This document shows positions 18,610-28,508 of a stretch of DNA of 39,641 bases, in pieces. Source of the DNA: Herbaspirillum lusitanum P6-12 (GTDB lineage Bacteria; Pseudomonadota; Gammaproteobacteria; Burkholderiales; Burkholderiaceae_D); contig NZ_AJHH01000242.1 in NCBI RefSeq assembly GCF_000256565.1, forward strand, positions 1 to 39,641, written 5' to 3'. The translations under genes and the position numbers were made by a program. The notes under the pieces are model-generated. The model made no database searches and was not told the DNA's origin. It saw only the letters and a list, made by a program, of their open reading frames with translations. Position 1 is the first letter of the stretch. Each line of letters starts with the position of its first letter.

Positions 18610-19269
18610 ATGTCCAGGACCAGAATCAAGATTTGCGGCTTGACCCGCGCTGAAGATGTCGTCGCCGCCGTTGCGGCCGGCGCCGATGCGATCGGCTTCG
18701 TGTTTTACGCCAAGAGCCCGCGCTATGTCACGGCCGATGTCGCTGCGCAACTGATCTCTGCGGCGCCGCCATTCGTCTCGACCGTGGGCCTGTTCGTCAA
18801 TGCCGGCGCGGAGGAGGTCGCGGCCATCCTGCAGCAGGCGCCGTTGTCGCTGTTGCAATTCCATGGCGACGAAACGCCGGAACAGTGCGCCGCCATTGCC
18901 GCCGCAGTAAAACGACCGTTCATCCGCGCAGCACGCATCGGAAGTTCGACCACGCCTGCGGATTTGATAAAATACGAACAGGATTATCGTTCCGCCAGTC
19001 CTTATTTCACGGGACTCTTGCTCGACACCCTGGTTGAGCAATACGGCGGCAGCGGAAAGGTTTTCGATTGGTCTCTCATTCCAGAAGAACTCGCGCCTCG
19101 GGTCGTTTTAAGTGGTGGCTTGAGCGTACAAAACGCGACTGACGCGGTGCAGCGCGTGCGCCCGCACGCCGTCGACATCAGCAGCGGTGTCGAACAAGCC
19201 AAAGGCATCAAGGATGCCGCCAAGATCGCCGCCTTCATCAGCGCGGTGCGCCAGGCGGACAACATCTGA
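18610..19269 (+). CDS. trpF: Phosphoribosylanthranilate isomerase
   Basis: A 219-residue TIM-barrel enzyme that performs the Amadori rearrangement of phosphoribosylanthranilate in tryptophan synthesis. RIKICGLTRAEDVVAAVAAG holds the catalytic Cys, LLQFHGDETPEQC is the mid-barrel motif, and LSGGLSVQNATDAVQ plus AVDISSGVEQAKGIKD form the phosphate-binding end. The ATG at 18610 is preferred over GTG 18604. trpB follows after 42 nt, so trpF-trpB-trpA form one cluster. Confidence 0.96.
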   Translation: MSRTRIKICGLTRAEDVVAAVAAGADAIGFVFYAKSPRYVTADVAAQLISAAPPFVSTVGLFVNAGAEEVAAILQQAPLSLLQFHGDETPEQCAAIAAAVKRPFIRAARIGSSTTPADLIKYEQDYRSASPYFTGLLLDTLVEQYGGSGKVFDWSLIPEELAPRVVLSGGLSVQNATDAVQRVRPHAVDISSGVEQAKGIKDAAKIAAFISAVRQADNI

Positions 19270-19311
19270 ACGAATGCCGTCTTACCTGGATCGAACAGCA
19301 GAGGAATTGCA

Positions 19312-20555
19312 ATGAAAGAATTAAATCCGCTCGGAAATTTTTCCGAGCGCCAGCCTGTCTCCGCAGCAGCCTTGCACCAGACTGCGCCCTACAACCTGCC
19401 TGACGCGCGCGGCCATTTCGGCCAGTACGGCGGCAGCTTCGTGTCGGAAACCCTGACGCATGCGCTCAACGAATTGCGCGACGCCTATGCGCATTACCAG
19501 CACGACGAACAGTTCCTGGCCGAATTCCATACCGAACTGAAACACTTCGTCGGCCGCCCGAGCCCGGTCTACCACGCCAAGCGCTGGTCCGAACTGGCCG
19601 GCGGCGCGCAGATCTACTTCAAGCGCGAAGACCTCAACCACACCGGCGCGCACAAGATCAACAACGTCATCGGCCAGGCCTTGCTGGCCAAGCGCATGGG
19701 CAAGAAACGCATCATTGCCGAAACCGGCGCTGGCCAGCACGGCGTGGCGACCGCAACAATTTGTGCGCGCTTCGGCATGGAATGCATCGTCTACATGGGC
19801 AGCGAAGACGTCAAGCGCCAGTTGCAGAACGTCTACCGCATGAACCTGCTGGGCGCGACAGTCGTGCCGGTTGAATCCGGTTCCAAGACGCTCAAGGATG
19901 CCCTCAACGAAGCAATGCGCGACTGGGTCACCAATGTCGAAAGCACCTTCTACATCATCGGCACCGTGGCCGGCCCACATCCGTATCCGATGATGGTGCG
20001 CGACTTCCAGTCTTCGGCAACGAATGCATCGTGCAGATGCCCGAGATCGCCAGCCGCCAGCCGGACTATGTCGTCGCTGCAGTGGGCGGCGGCTCCAATG
20101 CGATGGGGATTTTCTATCCCTACATCGACTACAAGGATGTGCAGCTGGTCGGCGTCGAAGCCGCTGGCGACGGCCTCGACAGCGGCCGTCATTCGGCGTC
20201 GCTGACGCTGGGTTCGCCCGGCGTGCTGCATGGCAACCGCACCTACCTGCTGCAGGATGAAAACGGCCAGATCATGGAGACGCACTCCGTCTCCGCCGGT
20301 CTCGATTACCCCGGCGTCGGCCCGGAACACTCGTGGTTGAAAGACAGCGGCCGCGCCAGCTATGACGACGAGGCGCTGGCTGCGTTCAATACCTGCTGCC
20401 GTATCGAGGGCATCATCCCGGCGCTGGAGTCGAGCCATGCGCTGGCCTACGCAGCCAAGCTGGCGGCGACCTTGCCGAAAGACAAGATCGTGCTGGCGAA
20501 TCTTTCCGGCCGCGGCGACAAGGACATGCATACCGTGCAACAGCGCCAGGGTTGA
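19312..20555 (+). pseudogene. trpB: Tryptophan synthase beta chain, frameshifted by a 4-nt loss
   Basis: TrpB condenses indole and serine to tryptophan using PLP. Frame one has [15 protein letters not shown], the PLP lysine in [10 protein letters not shown] (Lys115) and [13 protein letters not shown], up to [12 protein letters not shown]. At 20012/20013 the frame breaks. The other frame continues [20 protein letters not shown], then the PLP-phosphate loop [11 protein letters not shown] and the end [13 protein letters not shown]. Homologs read FQSV(I/F)GNEC here, so four bases are missing (a TCGG repeat unit is likely). Adding 4 nt gives 1248 nt and 415 residues, the expected size. Left as it is, frame one would stop at 20205, after Lys115 but without the phosphate-binding loop. 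Confidence 0.88.
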
Positions 20556-20631
20556 TCCCCGGCCTGGCCCGCACGTGCCGGCCGGTCCTTGTGGGCCTGC
20601 CGGCTGGTTCGACAAAAAACTTCACAACATC

Positions 20632-21429
20632 ATGTCCAGAATCCAGACCACCTTTTCCCAACTGGCCGAGCAAAAGCGCAAGGCCCTGATCACTTTCATC
20701 ACCGCCGGCGACCCGGCCCCCGAGCTGACCGTGCCGTTGTTGCACGCGCTGGTCGCCGGCGGCGTCGATATCCTTGAACTCGGGGTGCCGTTTTCCGATC
20801 CCATGGCGGAAGGTCCGGTCATTCAGCGCGCCTGTGAGCGCGCCCTGAAATTCAACGTCAGCACGCACGACGTACTGGATTACGTGCGTGAGTTTCGCCA
20901 GACCAACACCACCACGCCGGTGGTGCTGATGGGTTACGCCAACCCGATCGAGCGCTTCGGCGTGGATGCCTTCATTGCCGCAGCGAAAGAAGCGGGCGTG
21001 GACGGCACCATCGTGGTGGACTATCCGCCCGAAGAGTGTGAAGAGTTTTCGCAAAAGATGCAGGCCCAGGGTCTCGACCCGATCTTCCTGCTGGCGCCGA
21101 CCTCGACTGAGGAGCGCATCATGCAGGTCGCCAAGGTCAGCAGCGGTTTCTGCTATTACGTTTCGCTCAAGGGCGTGACCGGCGCCGCCAACATCGACAT
21201 CGTGGAAGTGGCGGCGCGCATTGCAGCCATCCGCAAACACGTCAAACTGCCGATCGGCGTCGGTTTCGGCATTCGCGACGGCGCCACGGCCAAGGCGGTG
21301 AGCGAAGTGGCGGACGCGGTGGTCATCGGCAGCCGCATCATCCAAGAGCTGGAAAACACGCCGCGCGAGCGTGCGGTCGAGGCGGTGCAGGCCTTCGTGG
21401 CGGACATCCGCAAGGCGCTGGACGCCTGA
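20632..21429 (+). CDS. trpA: Tryptophan synthase alpha chain
   Basis: A 265-residue TIM barrel that cleaves indole-3-glycerol phosphate and channels indole to TrpB. Motifs: [11 protein letters not shown], the catalytic Glu in [20 protein letters not shown], the catalytic Asp in [20 protein letters not shown], and the phosphate-binding [13 protein letters not shown] and VIGSRI. The ATG at 20632 gives the usual [19 protein letters not shown] start. The 76-nt gap after trpB is GC-rich and partly self-complementary. Some relatives carry a DNA methyltransferase gene at this spot; none is present. Confidence 0.96.
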   Translation: MSRIQTTFSQLAEQKRKALITFITAGDPAPELTVPLLHALVAGGVDILELGVPFSDPMAEGPVIQRACERALKFNVSTHDVLDYVREFRQTNTTTPVVLMGYANPIERFGVDAFIAAAKEAGVDGTIVVDYPPEECEEFSQKMQAQGLDPIFLLAPTSTEERIMQVAKVSSGFCYYVSLKGVTGAANIDIVEVAARIAAIRKHVKLPIGVGFGIRDGATAKAVSEVADAVVIGSRIIQELENTPRERAVEAVQAFVADIRKALDA

Positions 21430-21550
21430 CCAGGCGCGGCGGGCAGGGCAGGCCGTCGCGACTTGAACTCCCGGCAGAAGGGCTTTCCTGGGCTTGAAAA
21501 CTTGCAGGAAAGCAAACAAAACACGATCCGCGGCTATGCGCGTTGGCCTC

Positions 21551-21559
21551 TGGTACAAT
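21551..21559 (+). promoter_or_regulatory. Extended -10 element upstream of accD
   Basis: TGGTACAAT matches an extended -10, with initiation expected about 21566 and a leader of about 22 nt before ATG 21588. Confidence 0.5.
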
Positions 21560-21587
21560 GCGCCACCGGAAATTAAATGAGGTTTCT

Positions 21588-22460
21588 ATGAGCTGGCTAG
21601 AGAAATTACTCCCGCCTCAAATTCAACGTAGCGATTCCGCAAGCCGGAAGTCGATACCCGAAGGTTTATGGGTCAAGTGCCCGTCCTGCGAAGCGGTACT
21701 CTATCGTACCGATCTGGAATCCAATCTCCACGTTTGCCCCAAGTGCAGCCATCACATGCGCATCCGCGCCCGTGCGCGCCTGGATTCCCTGCTCGACGAA
21801 GGCGGCCGTTATGAAATCGGCCAGGAAACCTTGCCGGTCGACACGCTGAAATTCAAAGACAGCAAGAAATATCCCGACCGTCTGAAAGACGCGCTGGAAT
21901 CCACCGGTGAAACCGATGCCATGATCGTCATGGGCGGCGCCATCATGACCCTGCCGGTCGTGGTCGCCTGCTTCGAATTCGAATTCATGGGCGGTTCCAT
22001 GGGCTCCGTGGTCGGTGAGCGTTTCGCCCGCGGCGCGCAAATGGCGCTGGAGCAAAAAGTACCGTTCATCTGCATCACCGCTACAGGCGGCGCACGCATG
22101 CAGGAAGGCTTGTTGTCATTGATGCAAATGGCCAAGACCACTTCCATGCTGACCAAGCTGTCCGAAAAGAAGTTGCCGTTCATCAGCGTGCTGACCGATC
22201 CGACCATGGGCGGCGTGTCGGCATCGTTCGCCTTCATGGGCGACGTCGTGATGGCTGAACCGAAGGCCCTGATCGGCTTCGCCGGTCCGCGCGTGATCGA
22301 GAACACCGTGCGCGAAAAATTGCCGGAAGGCTTCCAGCGTTCCGAGTTCCTCGTGACCAAGGGCGCCATCGACATGATCGTCGACCGCCGCAAGATGCGC
22401 GAAGAAATCGCACGCCTGCTGGCGTTGCTGCAAAATCAGGCGGCCGAAACCGTTTCCTGA
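21588..22460 (+). CDS. accD: Acetyl-CoA carboxylase carboxyltransferase subunit beta
   Basis: A 290-residue subunit that, with AccA, transfers the carboxyl group from biotin to acetyl-CoA in fatty-acid synthesis. An N-terminal C4 zinc ribbon is seen (Cys31, Cys34, Cys50, Cys53 in [10 protein letters not shown] and [12 protein letters not shown]), then the crotonase-fold domain with [41 protein letters not shown] and [20 protein letters not shown]. The ATG at 21588 yields the standard [10 protein letters not shown] start. It has its own promoter element and is followed by a strong terminator. Confidence 0.97.
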   Translation: MSWLEKLLPPQIQRSDSASRKSIPEGLWVKCPSCEAVLYRTDLESNLHVCPKCSHHMRIRARARLDSLLDEGGRYEIGQETLPVDTLKFKDSKKYPDRLKDALESTGETDAMIVMGGAIMTLPVVVACFEFEFMGGSMGSVVGERFARGAQMALEQKVPFICITATGGARMQEGLLSLMQMAKTTSMLTKLSEKKLPFISVLTDPTMGGVSASFAFMGDVVMAEPKALIGFAGPRVIENTVREKLPEGFQRSEFLVTKGAIDMIVDRRKMREEIARLLALLQNQAAETVS

Positions 22461-22479
22461 TCGCGATGCTGCAGACAGA

Positions 22480-22524
22480 CCCGAACTTGTCGTCATTCAA
22501 CGCAAGTTCGGGTTTTTGCTTTTA
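22480..22524 (+). terminator. Intrinsic terminator after accD
   Basis: A 10-bp perfect stem CCCGAACTTG / CAAGTTCGGG with a loop of about 13 nt is followed by TTTTTGCTTTT. Confidence 0.85.
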
Positions 22525-22595
22525 AGTCCATCATCGCGCCTTTCGGCGATGCAGATTCAGTTCAGGTTCACATCAGATACACCGCAGGCTCATTC

Positions 22596-23903
22596 ATGCA
22601 AGCGCAAGCAAAACCTTCCACACTGGCCGAATGGCTGACACTTCTTGAAACCCGTCATACCAAGTCCATCGACATGGGCCTCGAGCGCGTCGGCAAGGTC
22701 AAGGAACAACTCGGCATCCATTTCGATTGCCCCGTGATCATGGTGGCCGGCACCAACGGCAAGGGTTCCACCTGCGCCATGCTGGAATCCATCCTGATGC
22801 GCGCCGGTTACCGCGTGGGTTTGTACATCAAGCCGCATTTCCTGCATTTCAACGAGCGCGCCCGCATCGAAGGCATACCCGCCTCCGACGCTGCGCTGAT
22901 CGCGGCGTTCGAGGCAGTGGAAGAAAAGCGCGGCGACATTTCGCTGACCTATTTCGAGTTCACCACGCTGGCGATCATGAAGCTGCTGGCTGATGCAAAG
23001 ATGGACGTGGTGATTCTGGAAGTCGGTCTGGGCGGCCGTCTTGACGCGGTCAATGTGATCGATTCCGATGTCGGCATCGTCACCAGCATCGACATCGACC
23101 ACACCGAATACCTCGGCACCACGCGTGAAGAAATCGGCTTCGAAAAGGCCGGTATTTTCCGTTCCGGCAAGACCGCCATCTGCGGCGATCCGATGCCACC
23201 GAAGTCGCTGATCAAGCACGCCGAATCGATTGGCGCCGACCTCTGGCTGATGGGCCGCGATTTCAACTACCAGGGCGACAAGCAGCAGTGGGCCTATGGC
23301 GGCCGCGCGCAACGTCGCAACTCGCTGGCCTATCCGAGCCTGCGCGGCGCCAACCAGTTGCTCAATGCTTCCGCTGCGCTGGCGGCGCTGGAAGCCTTGC
23401 GCGATCTCTTGCCGATCGGCGCCCAGGAAGTACGCACCGGGCTGGCCACGGTCGAGCTGCCGGGACGTTTCCAGGTCCTGCCGGGACAACCGCTGGTGAT
23501 CCTCGACGTTGCGCACAATCCGCACGCCGCCGCCACGCTGGCGCAGAACCTCGACAACATGGGCTTCCATCCGTACACCTATGCGGTGTTCGGTTCGATG
23601 CTCGACAAGGACATCGAAGGCGTGATCAGCCACCTCAAGGGCAAGATCGACCATTGGTGCGTCACGGACCTGCCGCTGCCGCGCGCTGCCACGGCGCAGC
23701 AATTGAAGGACAAATTGCTGGAAGCGGGCGTCGAGCCGGAATTCAAGCCGGACGCGGCCTGCACCATAGAAACCTTCGAATCGCCGGCTGCCGCATTCGC
23801 AAATGCGCAAAGCCGGGCTACCGAGAATGATAGAATTGTGGTTTTCGGATCCTTCCTGACCGTCGCCGGCGTCATGGAAGCGAACAAGCCGGAATTGCAT
23901 TGA
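22596..23903 (+). CDS. folC: Bifunctional dihydrofolate synthase / folylpolyglutamate synthase
   Basis: A 435-residue Mur-ligase-like enzyme that adds glutamate to dihydropteroate and folates. The P-loop is VAGTNGKGSTCAMLESIL (about residue 48). It also has YFEFTTLAIMKL, EVGLGGRLDAVNVID, the second motif SIDIDHTEYLG, ELPGRFQVLPGQP and VILDVAHNPHAA of the C-terminal domain. The usual SPH after GLYT reads KPH here, so the motif varies by one residue. The family length is complete. It lies between accD and the SPOR gene, the standard order. Confidence 0.94.
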   Translation: MQAQAKPSTLAEWLTLLETRHTKSIDMGLERVGKVKEQLGIHFDCPVIMVAGTNGKGSTCAMLESILMRAGYRVGLYIKPHFLHFNERARIEGIPASDAALIAAFEAVEEKRGDISLTYFEFTTLAIMKLLADAKMDVVILEVGLGGRLDAVNVIDSDVGIVTSIDIDHTEYLGTTREEIGFEKAGIFRSGKTAICGDPMPPKSLIKHAESIGADLWLMGRDFNYQGDKQQWAYGGRAQRRNSLAYPSLRGANQLLNASAALAALEALRDLLPIGAQEVRTGLATVELPGRFQVLPGQPLVILDVAHNPHAAATLAQNLDNMGFHPYTYAVFGSMLDKDIEGVISHLKGKIDHWCVTDLPLPRAATAQQLKDKLLEAGVEPEFKPDAACTIETFESPAAAFANAQSRATENDRIVVFGSFLTVAGVMEANKPELH

Positions 23904-24001
23904 ACCACAGCACTGGATTCGCACCGTTTGCGCTGCATTTTCAGCGATCTGCGGTATTTGTTGCACACACGTATTTTTCAGACTACCTAACTTAGATCAG
24001 C

Positions 24002-24986
24002 ATGGGCTTGTTCTCGTTTTTTCGTAAAAACAAGCAGGAATCTGCTTCCGGTCAGGGCGAATTCCTCTCGCGTTCGGCAGGAGGCGACCCGGCGGCGCAA
24101 AATAGTCGTGGCAGCCGCAGTGCCGGAAACGCACGGAAATCCGGCAAAGCCGGCAAAGACGAGTCCGCCGATCCGGTTCTGCCCGAAAAGAAGCCGTCGC
24201 CTGATCGGCGCCGTGGCGCTGGTGCTGGCGGTCGTGATCGTGTTGCCGATGATCCTCGATTCCGAGCCGCGCCCGCTGGCGGATGACATTGCCATCCAGA
24301 TACCTTCCAAAGACGGCAAGGATGCAGCGCCTGCGGCCGACAAGCCCAAGGTCGCCGCTGCCGAGCCCAAGGAAGAATTCGTCGATCCGGCCACCATGAA
24401 CGCAGGCGTCGAAAAGCCGGCCATTGCACCCGGTGCGTCGGCAATGCCGTCCGGTCCGGCCAACGCCCCGCAGGCGCAAACAGCCAAACCGGCATCCTCG
24501 ACCCCGGCCGTGGCGGAGAAGCCTGCTGAAAAGCCGGCCGCCAAGCCCGAGATTAAAGCTGAAGTCAAAGCCGACGTTAAAGACAGCAAGACCGCCGCCA
24601 AACCGGCCGAACACAAGGACGATCACAAGAAGGACGTGAAGGAAGCCGCCAAGCCGAAGGCCGCCGACAAGTCCGATGATGCTGCGCGCGCACTGGCGAT
24701 CCTGGAGGGCAAGCCTGCCGCCGCCGACAAGAAATCCGCGCCGACGCCGGCTGCAGGCGGCAAGTTCGTGATCCAGGTGGCGGCATTGGCGACGCAGGAA
24801 AAAATCGATGAACTGCGCGGCAAGCTCAATGGCGCAGGCATCAAGTCGTACACGCAAAAAGTGGCGACGCAATCGGGCGACCGCACGCGCATCCGCGTCG
24901 GCCCGTTTGCCAGCCGCGACGAAGCCGACAAGATGCGCGCCAAGATCAACAAGCTTGGCCTGAACGCCACGGTCGTGCCGGCTTGA
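24002..24986 (+). pseudogene. SPOR-domain cell-division protein (DedD-like), frameshifted
   Basis: Frame one starts MGLFSFFRKNKQESASGQGE and runs to DPVLPEKK at about 24193. The neighbouring frame then gives RRLIGAVALVLAVVIVLPMI, the single membrane helix, followed by DSEPRPLADDIAIQIPSKDG, a long Ala/Pro/Lys linker and a C-terminal SPOR domain (FVIQVAALATQEKIDELRGK through TRIRVGPFASRDEADKM). The two halves together match the betaproteobacterial SPOR protein encoded between folC and cvpA, with the usual topology: short cytoplasmic N-terminus, one helix, periplasmic SPOR domain that binds denuded glycan at the septum. The frame change at about 24194 could be a 2- or 5-nt loss or a 1-nt gain (AAGAAGCCGTCGC), so its exact nature is open. 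Confidence 0.78.
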
Positions 24987-25065
24987 ATTTGATGGCATCC
25001 GGTCGCATATTGCTCATGTTGCCTGTGTTGTTGCCTGCTTCTTCGTCTTCGCCGGGTTTGTCGTC

Positions 25066-25554
25066 GTGACGATCTTCGACTACCTGGTCCTGTTGGTGCT
25101 GGCCTGTTCGGTGGTCATCAGCATGTTGCGCGGACTGGTGCGCGAAGTGTTGTCGCTGGCCAGCTGGATAATTGCATTAGTCGTCGCCAACGCCTATGGT
25201 GAAGCATTGGCGCAGATGTTGCCCGACGTGATTCCGGGCGAGTCGACGAGATTGATTGTGGGATTCATCGTGTTGTTCATCGGTACACGCCTGTTGATGG
25301 GGCTGGTGACCAGAGCGATGTCGGAAGTGGTCAAGGCGAGCGGCCTGTCGCTGATCGATCGCAGCCTGGGCGCGGTATTCGGCCTGGCGCGCGGCGCGGT
25401 GATCGTGCTGGCGGTGGTGTTGTTATGCGGTACGACCTCGATTCCGCAGCAGCCATTCTGGAAAGAGGCGCGTTTCAGTGCGCTGGCGGAAACCGCCGCC
25501 GAGACCGCCAAACCGTATCTGCCGGGGCAGTTTGCACAGCACGTCCATTTTTGA
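25066..25554 (+). CDS. cvpA: CvpA family inner-membrane protein
   Basis: A 162-residue protein with four membrane segments: FDYLVLLVLACSVVISMLRG, LASWIIALVVANAYG, STRLIVGFIVLFIGTRLLMG and LGAVFGLARGAVIVLAVVLL. The conserved R-G-L/F-x-R-E-V loop (LRGLVREVLSL) and D-R-x-L-G-A-x-F-G-L-A-R-G motif are both present. CvpA is linked to colicin V production and bile or envelope stress, mechanism unknown, and is usually encoded beside purF as here. The start is GTG 25066. purF begins 50 nt later, after a T-rich stretch and AGGAG. Confidence 0.93.
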   Translation: MTIFDYLVLLVLACSVVISMLRGLVREVLSLASWIIALVVANAYGEALAQMLPDVIPGESTRLIVGFIVLFIGTRLLMGLVTRAMSEVVKASGLSLIDRSLGAVFGLARGAVIVLAVVLLCGTTSIPQQPFWKEARFSALAETAAETAKPYLPGQFAQHVHF

Positions 25555-25604
25555 TTTTGTTTGTTGGTTTCGTTTCTTCGTTTGTTTTTGCTTAGGAGTC
25601 CACC

Positions 25605-27064
25605 ATGTGTGGCATTGTCGGCGTCGTTTCCCATAGTCCAGTCAACCAGTTGCTCTACGACGCCTTGCTGCTGCTGCAGCACCGCGGTCAGGATGCGGCG
25701 GGTATCGCAACCAATCACGCAAACGGTTTCTCGATGCACAAGGCCAACGGTCTCGTGCGCGACGTGTTCCGTACGCGCAATATGCGTTCGCTGCCGGGCA
25801 ACACCGGCCTCGGCCAGGTGCGTTATCCGACCGCAGGCAGCTCGTCCAGCGAAGAGGAAGCGCAACCGTTCTACGTCAATGCGCCGTTCGGCATCATCCT
25901 GGCGCACAACGGCAACCTGACCAATGCGGAACAGCTCAAGGTCGAGATGTTCAAGAACGACCGCCGCCACCTCAACACCGACTCCGACACCGAAGTGCTG
26001 GTCAACGTGTTTGCGCATGAATTGCAGCAGGCGACGACCGGTTATTCGCTGGATCCGGCTGCGGTATTCAAGGCCGTTGCGATGGTCCACAAGCGCGTGC
26101 GCGGCTCGTATGCCGTGGTGGCGCAGATCGCCGGTTACGGCCTGCTGGGCTTCCGCGATCCGTACGGCATCCGCCCGATGTGCCTGGGTTTCAATGAAAC
26201 CGACAAGGGTTCGGAGTACATGCTGGCGAGCGAATCCGTGGCGCTGGAAGGCCTCGGTTTCCGCTTCCTGCGCGATGTGATGCCCGGCGAAGCGATCTTC
26301 ATCGACAACGACGGCAAGCTGTACAACCAGCAATGCGCGGACAATCCGACGCTGAACCCTTGCGCGTTCGAATTCGTCTACCTGGCGCGCCCGGACTCGG
26401 TCATTGACGGCGCTTCGGTCTACGCCAGCCGCCTGAAGATGGGTGAATACCTGGCCGAGAAAGTCCGTCGCGAAATCGCCAGCGGTGAAATCGACGTGGT
26501 CATGCCGATCCCAGATTCGTCACGTCCTGCCGCGATGGAACTGGCGCTCAAGCTGAACCTGGATTACCGCGAAGGCTTCATCAAGAACCGCTACATCGGC
26601 CGCACCTTCATCATGCCAGGCCAGGGCCTGCGCAAGAAGTCCGTGCGCCAGAAGCTCAACGCCATCGGTTCCGAATTCAAGGGCAAGAGCGTGCTGCTGG
26701 TCGACGATTCGATCGTGCGCGGTACGACCAGCCGCGAGATCGTGCAGATGGCGCGTGAAGCCGGCGCCAAGCGCGTGATCGCGACGAACTGATCGCCTAT
26801 GGTCGCACCGACGAAGAAGTCTGCCGCGAAATCACGGCTGACGCGCTGGTATATCAGGACGTGGAAGACCTGAAGCGCTCAATCTCCGACATCAATCCGG
26901 CATTGCGCAATTTTGAAGCATCGTGCTTCGACGGCAACTACATCACCGGCGACATCTCGCGCGACTACCTCGATCGTATCGAGTTCGCCCGCAAGAATCC
27001 GAAGCCGGCCCTGGAAGACGCCGTCCGTTCGCAACTCAACCTGAACCTGGCGCGCGTGGACTGA
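25605..27064 (+). pseudogene. purF: Amidophosphoribosyltransferase, interrupted by a ~61-nt deletion
   Basis: PurF makes phosphoribosylamine from PRPP and glutamine, the first step of purine synthesis. The N-terminus [14 protein letters not shown] has the catalytic Cys2 of the Ntn glutaminase domain. The PRTase domain has the PRPP loop [13 protein letters not shown] (about residue 365). Frame one then reads [13 protein letters not shown] and stops at 26792. A second frame carries on from 26780 with [20 protein letters not shown] to RSQLNLNLARVD at 27064. Between KRV and DELI homologs have a conserved block of about 20 residues (SAPP(V/I)RFPN-YGIDMP); it is absent. Restoring 61 nt gives 506 residues, the normal size. 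The lesion takes out part of the PRTase core. Confidence 0.86.
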
Positions 27065-27090
27065 TTTCCACCGCAGCAGGACAAGATGAG

Positions 27091-27125
27091 CGCCGGACCG
27101 CCGTTATGGCGTCCGGCGTTTTTCA
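27091..27125 (+). terminator. Intrinsic terminator after purF
   Basis: Stem CGCCGGA(C)CGCC / GGCGTCCGGCG with a GTTAT loop (one bulged C), followed by TTTTT. Confidence 0.8.
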
Positions 27126-27221
27126 TTGGCGCGACCACCGCGATCACAATGCTGCGGCCGTCGCGGAACTGGCTTATCATCACTGTTCTCCGATGATTTC
27201 CCGCCTCATACCTCTACACCT

Positions 27222-28463
27222 ATGAACGACAAGAAGAACTACGGCTTCACCACCACCATTTTGCATAGCGATCGCCAGAAGGACATTGAGCACGGTTCGC
27301 TGCACAAGCCCATCCACACCTCCGTGGCATTCGGTTACAAGGATGCGCGCCAGCTGGCCGAAGTATTCCAGGGCAAGCAATCGGGTTACCGCTACGGCCG
27401 CCAGGGCAATCCGACCGTGTCGGCGCTGGAAGACAAGGTCACCAGGATGGAGGACGGTCTCTCGACGATCTGCTTCGCCACCGGCATGGCCGCCATTGGC
27501 GCCGTGATCCAGGGGCTGCTGCGCGAAGGCGACCACGTGGTGTCATCGGCTTTCCTGTTCGGCAACACCAACAGCATGTGGATGACGGTGCATGCGCAAG
27601 GCGCGCGCGTGTCTATGGTGGACGCTACCGACGTCAAGCTGGTGGAAGCCGCGCTGACGCCGCAGACGCGCATCGTCTTCGTCGAAACCATTGCCAATCC
27701 GCGCACCCAGATCGCCGACCTGAAGCGCATCGGCGAGCTGTGCCGCGAGCGCGGCATTCTGTACATCGTCGACAACACGATGACCTCTCCCTACCTGTTC
27801 CAGCCCAAGGCGGTCAACGCCGGGCTGGTAGTCAATTCGCTGACCAAGTCGATCGGCGGCCACGGCAACGCGCTGGGCGGCGCGCTGACCGATACGGGCT
27901 TGTACGACTGGTCGCGCTATCCGCACATCGCCGACAACTACAAAAAGAATCCGCAGCCGCAGTGGGGCATGGCGCAGATTCGCGCCAAGGCCTTGCGCGA
28001 CTTCGGCGCTTCGCTGGGACCGGAAGCGGCGCATCACATCGCCGTCGGCGCCGAAACCATTGCGCTGCGCCAGGATCGCGAATGCGCCAACGCGCTCGCC
28101 GTGGCGCAGATGCTCGACGCCGATCCGCGCGTGGCGGCGGTGTACTACCCGGGCCTGCCTTCGCATCCGCAGCATGCGCTGGCGACTGAGCTGTTCCGTT
28201 CCTACGGCAGCTTGTTGAGCTTTGAGCTGAAAGACGGCATCGACTGCTTCGATTACCTGAACCGCCTGCGACTGGCGGTGGCATCGAGCAACCTGGGAGA
28301 CACGCGTACGCTGGTGATTCCGGTGGCGCACACGATCTTCTTTGAAATGGGGCAGGAGCGCCGCGCAGCGATGGGCATCGCCGAATCGCTGATCCGGGTT
28401 TCCATCGGTCTGGAGGACACGGACGATCTGGTCGAGGATTTCAGGCAGGCGCTGGATTCGTAG
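27222..28463 (+). CDS. metZ: Cys/Met-metabolism PLP enzyme (O-succinyl/O-acetylhomoserine sulfhydrylase-type)
   Basis: A 413-residue fold-type I PLP enzyme of the cystathionine gamma-synthase family. The N-terminal YGFTTTILHSDRQKDIEHGS, the GYRYGRQGNPTVSALEDKV substrate loop, FATGMAAIGAVIQGLL, VDNTMTSPYLFQPK and the PLP lysine in NSLTKSIGGHGNALGG (Lys209) are clear. The C-terminal SIGLEDTDDLVEDFRQAL is also standard. The likely reaction is sulfide addition to an activated homoserine, giving homocysteine for methionine; cystathionine gamma-synthase activity cannot be excluded by eye. The ATG at 27222 is chosen because upstream in-frame sequence is not family-like. Its place after purF supports the MetZ-type assignment. 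Confidence 0.85.
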   Translation: MNDKKNYGFTTTILHSDRQKDIEHGSLHKPIHTSVAFGYKDARQLAEVFQGKQSGYRYGRQGNPTVSALEDKVTRMEDGLSTICFATGMAAIGAVIQGLLREGDHVVSSAFLFGNTNSMWMTVHAQGARVSMVDATDVKLVEAALTPQTRIVFVETIANPRTQIADLKRIGELCRERGILYIVDNTMTSPYLFQPKAVNAGLVVNSLTKSIGGHGNALGGALTDTGLYDWSRYPHIADNYKKNPQPQWGMAQIRAKALRDFGASLGPEAAHHIAVGAETIALRQDRECANALAVAQMLDADPRVAAVYYPGLPSHPQHALATELFRSYGSLLSFELKDGIDCFDYLNRLRLAVASSNLGDTRTLVIPVAHTIFFEMGQERRAAMGIAESLIRVSIGLEDTDDLVEDFRQALDS

Positions 28464-28473
28464 TATGAGGAAG

Positions 28474-28499
28474 CCATGCCGGTTATGGCCGGCATGGCG
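28474..28499. terminator. Symmetric hairpin between convergent genes
   Basis: A 10-bp perfect stem GCCATGCCGG / CCGGCATGGC with a 6-nt loop lies between the metZ-type gene and the opposing LOG gene. No T-run on either side, so termination is suggested by position more than by form. Confidence 0.45.
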
Positions 28500-28508
28500 T
28501 GATGCTCC

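Noticed and set aside
20362-20631. N-terminal extension of the trpA frame
   Set aside because: It overlaps the end of trpB out of frame; standard TrpA starts at ATG 20632.
20556-20631. A possible gene or terminator between trpB and trpA
   Set aside because: Only GC-rich partial self-complementarity (GCCGGC copies) is seen, with no T-run and no ORF of note.
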